Source: JACCQS01 sp050999295 (lineage in GTDB: Bacteria; Actinomycetota; Actinomycetes; Mycobacteriales; Geodermatophilaceae). From it: DNA of 10,033 bases. Each line of letters starts with the position of its first letter. The stretch's first letter is position 1. Location: positions 1-10,033 of the forward strand of contig JBPCPI010000006.1 of NCBI GenBank assembly GCA_050999295.1. The letters are read 5' to 3'. Below are positions 1-6,610 of this stretch, one piece after another. The translations under genes and the position numbers were made by a program. The notes beneath the pieces are model-generated. The model worked only from the letters and a program-made list of their open reading frames with translations. It did not search any database and was not told the origin of the DNA.

Positions 1-597
1 GGCAGTGATCAAAGTACATGTGTGCTCACACCAGCACGGTAAGTAGCGTTCAGACAGATGGCAGCACAAGTTTGCCGGTTGACATCAGGGCACGTTCACC
101 AATGTGTGCGCCGTGCAAGCGGGATCGGGGACCACCCTCACCAATCGGTCGAACTCGACGTTCCAGATGCAGGTGCAACGGACAAGCGCCATCTTGATCA
201 CGACACCTTCACAATGCATTGCTGTTGCTACTGAACCTGATTTTATCGCTTCGTACCATTTTGTTCGGCTAAATGGACCCATTGGGCGCGGCGAACCGAA
301 TGATCCGCGGAGATGGGCCAGGGGATTTCGCCAAGATCGACTAGTCCGAGGAGATTCGCATCCGCTACCGCCCGGCATGCGCTGGCTCGAGGAAACCGTC
401 CGGATTGGTGTCGGATTTCTCCAGTGAGGGCAATCAGGTCGCTCTGCCGTTTGTCAGCCGTCCGTACCGTAGAGGCGGCGACGCGGCTGCCTCATGGACG
501 GGATGTTCCACGGCACGCGATCCGTTGCAGGAACCGCAGCCTCGCATGGTGTGCGCAGTGACATGCCGCCTGCCAGCCAAGTCGCTGGCAGTGCAAC
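1..597. other. Gene-poor, AT-richer region
   Basis: I see no gene I can defend here. Open frames exist on both strands (for example 104-427 plus and 85-378 minus). Their translations show no recognisable motif, carry no clear ribosome-binding site and lack the strong G/C third-position bias of the real genes in the window. Two 60-base lines that I counted (1-60 and 241-300) are about 50 % GC, well below the neighbouring genes. The only defined structure I see is the hairpin at 570-591 beside the small membrane gene. The stretch could be intergenic DNA, a decayed gene or part of a mobile remnant whose other half lies before the window. Confidence 0.5.
570..591 (-). terminator. Hairpin just after the small membrane gene
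   Basis: CTGCCAGC (570-577) and GCTGGCAG (584-591) are perfect 8-base complements around a 6-base loop. On the minus strand the hairpin begins 7 bases past the TAG stop of the 598-759 gene, where a terminator would be expected. No T-run follows, so it would have to be the U-less kind often proposed for actinomycetes. The assignment rests on position and structure only. Confidence 0.35.
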
Positions 598-759
598 CTA
601 GGTCGGCGAGTCCGTCTTGCGCCGGAACCAGGCGTAGGCCGCCGTGGCGAAGAGCAATCCGAGTCCGATCAAAAACAGAAGGAACAGCCCCTTGATCACC
701 AGGCCGACAACGGCCAGGACGAGCCACGCCACCAACACCACCGCGATCAATCCCCACAT
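598..759 (-). CDS. Small two-helix membrane protein (53 aa), function unknown
   Basis: Reading from ATG at 759 on the minus strand gives 53 residues. The N-terminal half, MWGLIAVVLVAWLVLAVVGL, is one hydrophobic helix. A single Lys at residue 23 separates it from a second helix (about residues 24-44), and the protein ends in a charged tail with WFRRK. This is the layout of the tiny hydrophobic proteins common in actinomycete genomes, for which no function is established. The frame stays open upstream to 1248, but that part lies antisense to the dehydrogenase and is non-hydrophobic, so I place the start at the methionine just before the helix. A GAGG lies about 12 bases upstream, a little far for a strong ribosome-binding site. 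The gene is divergent from the dehydrogenase and has a hairpin after its stop. It is probably an inner-membrane protein; no partner is visible. Confidence 0.6.
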   Translation of the reverse strand: MWGLIAVVLVAWLVLAVVGLVIKGLFLLFLIGLGLLFATAAYAWFRRKTDSPT

Positions 760-903
760 GTGCACAGTCTGCCTCGCAGGCCGTTCGAGTCGGGCAGGCG
801 ACGTGGTCCATATCGAAGTGGGCGAGAACCGAGGAGGTGTGCCCGCTGGCGTGCGGGGCACAGGGAGGCCAGCCGAAAGCCCCATCGGATAGGAAGTCGA
901 AAG

Positions 904-2088
904 ATGCGAGCGGTCGCCTGGCACGGCAAGCGCGACGTCCGTGTGGACAACGTCCCTGAGCCCACCATCAGGCAGCCCACGGACATCATCGTCAAGATCA
1001 CCACGACCGGGCTCTGCGGATCGGACCTGCACTTGTACGAAGTGCTCGGCGCCTTCCTGGACGAGGGGGACATTCTCGGCCATGAACCCATGGGGATCGT
1101 CGAGGAGGTCGGCAGCGAGGTCACCACACTGAGCCCCGGCGACCGGGTTGTGGTCCCGTTCAACATCTCCTGTGGCATCTGCTTCATGTGCAACCAGGGG
1201 CTGCATTCGCAGTGCGAGACCACCCAGGTGCGCGAGCAGGGGATGCATGCCTCACTCTTCGGCTACACGTAGCTGTACGGCCAGGTCCCCGGTGGGCAGG
1301 CGGAGGACCTCTGGGTGCCGTTCGGGAACACGCTGCCGATCAAGGTTCCGCACGGACCGCCCGACGAGCGCTTCGTCTACCTCTCCGACGTGCTGCCGAC
1401 CGCGTGGCAGGCGGTGCAGTACGCCGACATCCCGCCCGGCGGAAGTGTCGCCGTGATCGGGCTCGGCCCGGTCGGGGACATGTCGGCCCGCATCGCGATG
1501 CACCAGGGCGCCGGCCAGGTCATCGGCGTCGACCTCGTACCCGAACGGCTGGAACGCGCCCGCACGCAGAAGATCCAGGTCCTCGACCTCAACGAGCACA
1601 GGGACGGCCTGGCCGACGTCGTCCGCGAGATGACCGACGGCAGGGGGCCGGACGCGGTCATCGACGCGGTCGGCATGGAGGCCCACGGCTCACCGGGGCC
1701 TAAGATTGCCCAACAGGTGACGGGGCTGCTGCCCGATGCAGTGGCCGGCAAGTTTATGCAGAAAGCCGGGGTGGACCGTCTCGCGGCGCTCTACCTCGCG
1801 ATCGACATCGTCCGCCGGGGCGGAACCATATCGGTGGTAGGTGTCTACGGCGGGATGAAGGATCCGCTGCCGATGCTGACGATGTTCGACAAGCAGATCC
1901 AGCTCCGCATGGGCCAGGCCAACGTCAAAGCCTGGGTCGACGACCTCATGCCGTTGCTCGCCGACGGCGACCCGTTGGGCGTGGAAGGCTTCGCGACACA
2001 CACGATGCCGTTGGACCAAGCTCCGGAGGCGTACGCCACGTTCCAGCAGAAGCAGGACGGAGCGGTCAAGATCCTCTTTCAGCCCTGA
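904..2088 (+). pseudogene. Zinc-dependent alcohol/formaldehyde dehydrogenase interrupted by an amber codon
   Basis: The frame encodes a 394-residue medium-chain dehydrogenase of the zinc-dependent, formaldehyde-dehydrogenase-like group, except that codon 123 (1270-1272) is TAG. Members oxidise alcohols or aldehydes with NAD(P) in the cytosol; the substrate here is unknown. Expected parts are present: catalytic-zinc ligands C38 (GLCGSD) and H60/E61 (GHEP), structural-zinc cysteines C90, C93, C96 and C104, a Rossmann turn (GLGPVG), and the C-terminal DPLPMLTMFDKQIQLRMGQA block. Length fits the family. The start at ATG 904 has AGGA at 892-895. Both sides of the stop stay in one frame, so this is a point nonsense change and not a frameshift. 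From memory of homologues, the position is usually Lys (AAG), one base from TAG. Nearby AEDLWVP replaces a usual AEYLRVP-like motif, which fits relaxed selection. A GTG at 1315 could start a C-terminal fragment, but it would lack both zinc sites. A sequencing error or suppression is the alternative. Confidence 0.85.
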
Positions 2089-2095
2089 TCGGAGG

Positions 2096-2131
2096 GTGTC
2101 GCTATCCCACGTTAACTTGGTATAGCGACAC
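2096..2131. repeat. 36-nt palindrome A, downstream of the dehydrogenase
   Basis: The arms GTGTCGCTAT (2096-2105) and ATAGCGACAC (2122-2131) are exact inverted copies. The centre GTTAAC (2111-2116) is itself palindromic on the same axis, and CCA/TGG (2107-2109/2118-2120) also pairs. Of 18 opposing positions, 16 are complementary; both mismatches are C opposite T. It starts 8 bases after the dehydrogenase stop. It could act as a bidirectional terminator (no T-run), a protein-binding site or one half of a dispersed repeat. It shares GACAC (2127-2131) with palindrome B. Confidence 0.75.
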
Positions 2132-2162
2132 TTCCAATGGGTCCAAACCCATAGGAAGTGTC
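2127..2162. repeat. 36-nt palindrome B, overlapping palindrome A
   Basis: GACACTTCC (2127-2135) pairs with GGAAGTGTC (2154-2162), and ATGGGT (2137-2142) pairs with ACCCAT (2147-2152). One A-A mismatch and a CCAA tetraloop complete a strong hairpin. Its left five bases are the last five of palindrome A, so the two full stems cannot form together in RNA. A third arm, TTGGAAGT at 2172-2179, can also pair with ACTTCCAA at 2130-2137. The 60 bases from 2101 are about 48 % GC, clearly lower than the flanking genes. This looks like a compact composite repeat or regulatory structure; I see no second copy in the window. Confidence 0.75.
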
Positions 2163-2227
2163 CCCGAACCGTTGGAAGTACGTACGAAGCACTGCGGTCG
2201 GGGCGGCGACGCCGACTGTCGAGCGGT

Positions 2228-2233
2228 TAGCCT
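2228..2233 (+). promoter_or_regulatory. Probable -10 box of the nif3-like operon (leaderless)
   Basis: TAGCCT matches the actinobacterial -10 pattern TAnnnT and ends 6 bases before the GTG start at 2240, so transcription would begin on or next to the start codon. No separate Shine-Dalgarno sequence precedes the GTG, which fits a leaderless message. The -35 region is not recognisable. Confidence 0.45.
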
Positions 2234-2239
2234 GCGGGG

Positions 2240-3400
2240 GTGACCGAGCGACCGACTCTCGCCGAGGTCGTCACGATTCTCGACCGCTTGTACGACCCAC
2301 GCTGGGCTGCTGACTGGGACGCGGTAGGCACCGTGTGCGGCGACCCGGACGCCGACGTCGGCAAGGTCATGTTTGCGGTCGACCCGGTGGCCGCCGTCGC
2401 CGCTGAGGCGGTGGGGTGGGGTGCCGACCTGTTGGTGACCCACCATCCGCTGCTGTTGCGCCCCGTGCACGGGGTTGCTGCGACCACTGCCAAGGGCCGG
2501 GTCGTGCACACGCTCATCACCCACTGCGTGGCCCTGCACACCTGCCACACCAACGCCGACTCACCACCGGGCGGAGTGTCGGAAGCGCTGGCGCATGCGT
2601 TGGGTCTCGAAGCCGTACGCCCGCTCGAGCCCGAACCGGTCGACATCCTGGACAAGCTGGTCACGTTCGTACCGACTTCCAGCGCCGAGGCAGTCATCGA
2701 CGCCCTCGCGGCGGCCGGTGCTGGCGCGCTCGGCGACTACGACCGGTGTGCGTTCACATCGACCGGTACCGGGACCTTCCGGCCACTGACAGGTGCCGCC
2801 CCCACCATCGGCGCTGTGGATGAGCGGAGCAGCGTCGCTGAGACACGGGTAGAGATGGTGTTGGCGCGCGCGCGGCGCGAGGAGGTCGTGGCGGTGCTGC
2901 GGACCGTCCACCCGTACGAGGAACCCGCATTCGATGTCCTTGAAATGGCTCCGCTGGCTGGGGACCGGGGGAGTGGGCGCATCGGCAGGCTCGCGACGCC
3001 GTGCACGTTGCAGGAGTTCGCCGCCTGCGTGGTGGCGGCCCTCCCCGGGACCGCCAGCGCCGTTCGGGTGGCCGGTGATCCCGACCAGCGCATCGCATCC
3101 GTGGCGGTGTGTGGCGGCGCCGGGGACTTCCTGCTCGACCGGGTCCGAACCAGTGGCGCCGACGTGTACGTCACCTCCGACCTGCGGCACCACCCCGTCA
3201 GCGAATTCGTCGAAGAAGTGCGCCGCGACACCAGGACACCGGCGTTGATCGACGTACCGCACTGGGCGGCGGAGTCGACCTGGCTGCCGGTCGCTGCCGA
3301 TCGCCTCGAGCGAGCGCTGTCGAAAGAGGGCACTACGGTGGAGACCCGGGTCAGCGACACCGTCACCGATCCGTGGTCGACGCACCTGCCGATGAGCTGA
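2240..3400 (+). CDS. Nif3-like dinuclear metal-centre protein (DUF34/YbgI family)
   Basis: This 386-residue protein belongs to the Nif3/YqfO/YbgI family, cytosolic ring-shaped hexamers with a two-metal site. The biochemical role is not settled; GTP cyclohydrolase-like and metal-insertase roles have been proposed for relatives. Metal-ligand motifs are visible: H68-H69 (LLVTHHPLL), the H103-T-N-A-D107 segment (families usually read HTNxD), H317-H318, and H341 with E345 near the C-terminus (DVPHWAAES). Residues about 140-240 form the inserted PII/CutA-like domain of long family members (VHPYEEPAFDVLE). Length matches these long actinobacterial forms. The start is GTG at 2240, supported by the family's N-terminal pattern (LAEVVTILDRLYDP) and by the leaderless promoter. 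It heads a tight operon; its TGA is 9 bases before the next gene and in the same frame. The order with a zinc-ribbon protein and an RNase H/phosphatase equals M. tuberculosis Rv2230c-Rv2228c, which suggests a conserved but unexplained link. Confidence 0.92.
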   Translation: MTERPTLAEVVTILDRLYDPRWAADWDAVGTVCGDPDADVGKVMFAVDPVAAVAAEAVGWGADLLVTHHPLLLRPVHGVAATTAKGRVVHTLITHCVALHTCHTNADSPPGGVSEALAHALGLEAVRPLEPEPVDILDKLVTFVPTSSAEAVIDALAAAGAGALGDYDRCAFTSTGTGTFRPLTGAAPTIGAVDERSSVAETRVEMVLARARREEVVAVLRTVHPYEEPAFDVLEMAPLAGDRGSGRIGRLATPCTLQEFAACVVAALPGTASAVRVAGDPDQRIASVAVCGGAGDFLLDRVRTSGADVYVTSDLRHHPVSEFVEEVRRDTRTPALIDVPHWAAESTWLPVAADRLERALSKEGTTVETRVSDTVTDPWSTHLPMS

Positions 3401-3412
3401 GGAGCCCCGCTG
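3401..3412 (+). promoter_or_regulatory. Shine-Dalgarno and CTG start of the zinc-ribbon gene
   Basis: GGAG (3401-3404), directly after the nif3-like TGA, is followed after 5 bases by CTG (3410-3412). This is ideal start spacing and the only initiation signal that can produce the full-length zinc-ribbon protein. It decides the start of that gene. Confidence 0.6.
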
Positions 3413-4153
3413 AAAGCCGACGCCTTCGCCCAGCTCAAGCTGCTCGACGTTGCCCGGCTCGACGCCGATCTGGCCCAACTGAAGCACCGGAAGAGTTCGC
3501 TGCCCGAGCTCGCCGAGATCGCGCAGCTCAACGCCCGCCACGCGGAGCTGACGGGTCGGCGCGTCGAGCTCGAGACCGAGATCTCCGACCTCACTCGGGA
3601 CCAGCACAAGGCCGACGCCGACGTCGAGCTGGTCAGATCGCGGCGCGTTCGCGACCAGCAACGACTCGCGGCTGGCCAGGTCTCGTCGCCTCGCGAGCTC
3701 GAGCAGCTCCAGCACGAAGTCGGGACCCTCGAGCGGCGAATCTCCGCCCTGGAAGATGCCGAGCTGGAGGTGATGGAGGCGCTGGAGACCGCGCAAGGTG
3801 CGCTGGCCCAGCTGCACCGTGAGTTGGCCGACCTGACGTCGCAGCTCGGGCAACGGAAGTCGACCCGCGACGAGACCGTCTTCGGGCTGGATTCGCAGGA
3901 GCGGGAAGCACTCGCTGAACGCGAGCGTCTGGTCAGCGGGCTCCCCCAAACACTGGTCACCGCCTATGAGCGGATGCGCGCGCAAACAGGTGGGATCGCC
4001 GCGGCGGCGCTGCGGCGACGGCGCTGCGAAGGCTGCCGACTGGAGCTGACCGAGGCCGACATCGCGAACCTAGCGGCCGCACCACCCGATGAGGTGCTGC
4101 GGTGCCCGGAGTGCAACCGCATTCTGGTACGCGTCGCCGAGTCCGGAGTGTGA
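3410..4153 (+). CDS. Coiled-coil C4 zinc-ribbon protein, CTG start
   Basis: This 247-residue protein has a long, Glu/Arg/Leu-rich coiled coil (about residues 15-190, with heptad-like ELEQLQHEV and LERRISALE) followed by a zinc ribbon with C206-E-G-C209 and C232-P-E-C235. It is the actinobacterial Rv2229c-type family, usually described as a possible nucleic-acid-binding protein with no proven function. The start is unusual. The preceding in-frame stop is the nif3-like TGA at 3398-3400, and no ATG, GTG or TTG occurs in frame before 3770, which would remove the first 120 residues. CTG at 3410 has GGAG at 3401-3404 with a 5-base gap, and the translation from it, (M)KADAFAQLKLLDV, looks like the conserved family N-terminus. 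Translation of the next gene is probably coupled through the GTGA overlap at 4150-4153. The family call is firm; the start codon is an inference. Confidence 0.85.
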   Translation: MKADAFAQLKLLDVARLDADLAQLKHRKSSLPELAEIAQLNARHAELTGRRVELETEISDLTRDQHKADADVELVRSRRVRDQQRLAAGQVSSPRELEQLQHEVGTLERRISALEDAELEVMEALETAQGALAQLHRELADLTSQLGQRKSTRDETVFGLDSQEREALAERERLVSGLPQTLVTAYERMRAQTGGIAAAALRRRRCEGCRLELTEADIANLAAAPPDEVLRCPECNRILVRVAESGV

Positions 4154-5301
4154 CGCCGCAACGGGTGATCATCGAGGCCGATGGCGGGTCTCGCGGCAAC
4201 CCGGGGCCGGCGGCGTACGGAGCACTGGTGCGTGATGCCGACAGCGGCGAGGTACTAGCGCAGCGGGCCGAGCGCATCGGGGTCGCCACCAACAACGTCG
4301 CGGAGTACCGGGGTCTCATCGCGGGTCTCGAGCTGCTGCAGGAGCGCGCTCCGCGCGCGGACGTCGAGGTCCGCATGGACTCCAAGCTGGTGATCGAGCA
4401 GATGGCCGGCCGGTGGAAGATCAAGCACCCGGACATGAAGCCGCTCGCGTTGCATGCCCGGCGGCTGGCACCGTCAAACGTCCGATGGACGTGGGTGCCG
4501 CGAGAGCTTAACGGGGCCGCGGATGCCTTGCTCAATGCGGCGCTCGACCGTGCGTCCGCGAAAGCGACCCCTGCGGAGTCGGTCGAGCCGGACCGACCCG
4601 CTGCCCCGGCGGAACCGAGCCAGCCCGACCAGCCCACCGGAGCGGGAGTTCCCAACCCGTTGTCGGGGTGGCCGGCCGCTGATGAAGGTCAACCGACGAC
4701 TCTGGTGCTGCTGCGACATGGGGTCACCGACGTCACTCAGGCACGGCGATTCTCCGGCTCCGGCGGATCGGATCCGCCGCTGAACGAGACCGGGCGAGGG
4801 CAGGCGCAGCGGGCTGCCGCCTGGCTCGGCCGGCGCGGCGGCGTCGACGTCGTGCTGACCTCGCCGCTGCGCCGAGCCCGGGAGACCGCGGACATTGCCG
4901 CGGCCACACTCGGGCTCGAGGTGGGCCTCGAAGAGGACCTCGCGGAGGCTGGGTTCGGGCTATGGGACGGCCTGAGTTTCGCGGAGGTCGGCAACCGGTT
5001 CCCCGCGGAGCTGGAGGCCTGGCTCGGTTCCCCATCCGTCGCGCCTCCAGGAGGGGAGTCCTACGACGATGTCGCTACCCGGGCCCGTACGGTCCTCGAC
5101 GACTTGTTGGCAACGTATGGCGGTCGGACCGTTCTCGCGGTCAGTCATGTCACGCCGATCAAGATGTTGACCCGGCTGGCACTTGATGCGCCCCTGGAGG
5201 TGGTGCACCGGTTGCAGGTGGCCCCGGCGTCGTTCACCACGCTGGCCTGGTGGGCCGATGGTGTCCCGGCGCTCCAGCAGTTCTCGTACGTGCCGGAGTA
5301 G
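4150..5301 (+). CDS. Bifunctional RNase H / histidine (acid) phosphatase
   Basis: This 383-residue protein fuses two cytosolic enzymes. Residues 5-135 are an RNase HI-type domain that cuts the RNA strand of RNA-DNA hybrids, with acidic active-site residues D11 (ADGGSRGNPG), E52 (AEYRG), D77 (MDSKLV) and D125 (GAADAL). A Pro/Ala/Glu-rich linker (about 138-180) leads to a histidine phosphatase domain (183-383) with L-R-H190-G, R242 (SPLRRARETA), E266 and H333 (VSHVTP). The fusion is the actinobacterial type known from Rv2228c, whose second domain resembles CobC alpha-ribazole phosphatase; the physiological substrate of this one is unknown. GTG at 4150 overlaps the preceding stop in GTGA, so translational coupling is likely. 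GGAG sits almost on the start codon. A GTG at 4165 is possible but would trim into the first beta-strand. The linker is variable in the family. This gene closes the operon, 18 bases from the convergent kelch gene. Confidence 0.93.
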   Translation: MTPQRVIIEADGGSRGNPGPAAYGALVRDADSGEVLAQRAERIGVATNNVAEYRGLIAGLELLQERAPRADVEVRMDSKLVIEQMAGRWKIKHPDMKPLALHARRLAPSNVRWTWVPRELNGAADALLNAALDRASAKATPAESVEPDRPAAPAEPSQPDQPTGAGVPNPLSGWPAADEGQPTTLVLLRHGVTDVTQARRFSGSGGSDPPLNETGRGQAQRAAAWLGRRGGVDVVLTSPLRRARETADIAAATLGLEVGLEEDLAEAGFGLWDGLSFAEVGNRFPAELEAWLGSPSVAPPGGESYDDVATRARTVLDDLLATYGGRTVLAVSHVTPIKMLTRLALDAPLEVVHRLQVAPASFTTLAWWADGVPALQQFSYVPE

Positions 5302-5319
5302 TGCTAGCTGAGTACGTAG

Positions 5320-6471
5320 TCACCGCGCCGGAATGCGGACCAGTTGTGCATCGGCCGTGGGAATGATCGCGTCGTCGTACCCGCCGGCCACCAGGACCGT
5401 ACTCCGACCGACCGGGGTGGCGGTGACGAACGAGCGCCTGGGCAGCACCGGGTTGCGGAGCACGGTCATCGTGTTGTCGGCCGGGTCGTACACGTTGATG
5501 CGCTGGCCACCGGCGATCACGACTCGCCCGTCGCTGAGCGCGACGACGGCGCCGTCCAACTTGTACTCGCCTTCGGACAGTGTCGGGCCGCCGGTAACCT
5601 CCCCGGTCGTCAGATGAATCAGCTCGGTGGTCGCCAGAAGGGTGCGCCCTTCGGTGCTGGAGGATCCGCCCACCACGAGCACGCGGTCGCCCGGCACGAC
5701 TGCGACGGCATGCTTGACCCGGGGGGTGCGTAGCTCGGGACCGGGGGCCCAGCGGCCCAGGCGCATGACATCGGTTGTACTGAGCGCGGGGCCGCCAACG
5801 GTGCCGCCGACGAGCACGACAGACTCGTCGACCGCTAAGGCGCTGTGCGCCGCCCGCGGCGAGCTCAGGTCAGGCCCAGCCGTAAATGAGCCGGTGTGCG
5901 GATCGAACAGCTCCGTCGACGCCAGTGCCTCATCCTGCCCGTCGTATCCGCCGCTCATCAGGACTCGACCGTCGCGGAGCATCGTGGCGGTATGGGTGGC
6001 GCGCTCGGTCGTCATCGACGCAACGGTGCTGAAGCGGCCGGTGGCTGGGTCGAACACCTGGGCGTTCGACGTCGGGGGCATCCCCTCCCCCGGGTAACCG
6101 CCCGTCAAGAGGACGCGCCCGTCGGCCAGGAGCGTCGCCGTGCCACTGGCGCTGGGAGCCGGCATGGTCGGCCCGGTTACGAAGGTCGCCGCGGCGGGGT
6201 CGAAGATCTCGCTGGCGCGGGCTGCCTCGAACCCTTCGCAGCCTGGTTCGGTGCAGCCGCCTGTGATGAGGACCCGTCCGTCGGCGAGGACGGTGGCATG
6301 GTGCACGGCGCGCGGCTGGAGGAGCGCTAGGTCGCCGCCCGGTTCGGAGGTTGGGGGCGGTGAGGCTTCGGGCTGCACATCCTCGATCGTCGGCTCAGCA
6401 ATCGTCGGCTCAGCGTCGACCGAACAGTTCGCCAACACGAGTATCACAACCGCGGCAACGGGTACCTTCAT
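5320..6471 (-). CDS. Kelch / galactose-oxidase-like beta-propeller protein, probable lipoprotein
   Basis: From ATG at 6471 the protein has 383 residues. Residues 1-16 (MKVPVAAVVILVLANC) form a short lipoprotein signal ending in a lipobox-like LANC with C16; Asn before Cys is less usual than Gly or Ala. A disordered acidic/Pro linker (about 17-47) follows, then seven kelch-type repeats, each with a pattern like R..H.AT.L.DGRVL..GG. They match a seven-bladed beta-propeller, as in the galactose oxidase central domain. No copper-site or catalytic module is evident, so I expect a surface-anchored binding or sensor protein, not an oxidase. The frame is open to GTG at 6510, and a GTG at 6483 is also possible; the longer forms put a Cys-containing, poorly basic stretch before the signal, so I prefer 6471. 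The linker holds a tandem AEPTI duplication. The gene is convergent with the RNase H gene and divergent from the RNB gene. Confidence 0.85.
   Translation of the reverse strand: MKVPVAAVVILVLANCSVDAEPTIAEPTIEDVQPEASPPPTSEPGGDLALLQPRAVHHATVLADGRVLITGGCTEPGCEGFEAARASEIFDPAAATFVTGPTMPAPSASGTATLLADGRVLLTGGYPGEGMPPTSNAQVFDPATGRFSTVASMTTERATHTATMLRDGRVLMSGGYDGQDEALASTELFDPHTGSFTAGPDLSSPRAAHSALAVDESVVLVGGTVGGPALSTTDVMRLGRWAPGPELRTPRVKHAVAVVPGDRVLVVGGSSSTEGRTLLATTELIHLTTGEVTGGPTLSEGEYKLDGAVVALSDGRVVIAGGQRINVYDPADNTMTVLRNPVLPRRSFVTATPVGRSTVLVAGGYDDAIIPTADAQLVRIPAR
6386..6415 (-). repeat. 15-bp tandem duplication in the kelch gene linker
   Basis: ATCGTCGGCTCAGC occurs at 6386-6399 and again at 6401-6414, a period of 15 bases. 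It encodes AEPTI twice in a row in the flexible segment after the lipobox. The frame is kept, so this is probably a harmless slippage duplication in a linker. Confidence 0.8.
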
Positions 6472-6561
6472 CGGCCAGCGCACGCACTCACCGTGGCATG
6501 AGGAGGTCACGGATGCGCAGACTCCGAGTCACAATCCTGCTTCGCGGGGATCTTGAGGGGT

Positions 6562-6567
6562 TAGGCT
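6562..6567 (+). promoter_or_regulatory. Possible -10 box for the RNB gene
   Basis: TAGGCT matches TAnnnT and lies 43 bases before the GTG start at 6611. No convincing -35 is seen. A short hairpin (CTCACA 6586-6591 / TGTGAG 6597-6602) lies in the predicted leader and covers part of the weak GAGAAG ribosome-binding site, so it could modulate translation. This is inference from position only. Confidence 0.3.
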
Positions 6568-6610
6568 CGGCAGCCTCACCCAGCCCTCACAACCAGTGTG
6601 AGAAGCCCAC

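Noticed and set aside
104..427. A 107-codon plus-strand frame in the left edge
   Set aside because: No ribosome-binding site, no codon-bias match to the neighbours and no recognisable family.
784..814. TTCGAG ... CATATC as a dehydrogenase promoter
   Set aside because: The spacing is about 19 bases and the -10 does not fit TAnnnT, so it is not supported.
839..861. Hairpin GTGCCC/GGGCAC with a bulged G before the dehydrogenase
   Set aside because: Only a 6-8 bp stem in GC-rich DNA, with no riboswitch-like core; this could easily occur by chance.
598..1248. A 216-codon minus-strand frame across the dehydrogenase 5' end
   Set aside because: Only its last 53 codons look like a protein (two membrane helices). 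The rest is antisense to a clear dehydrogenase sequence.
1270..1272. TAG read as pyrrolysine
   Set aside because: Nothing in the window points to a pyrrolysine system, this family does not use it, and neighbouring residues look eroded. A nonsense mutation is simpler.
2561..3985. A 474-codon minus-strand frame
   Set aside because: It is a shadow of the nif3-like and zinc-ribbon genes, which carry clear metal-ligand motifs on the plus strand.
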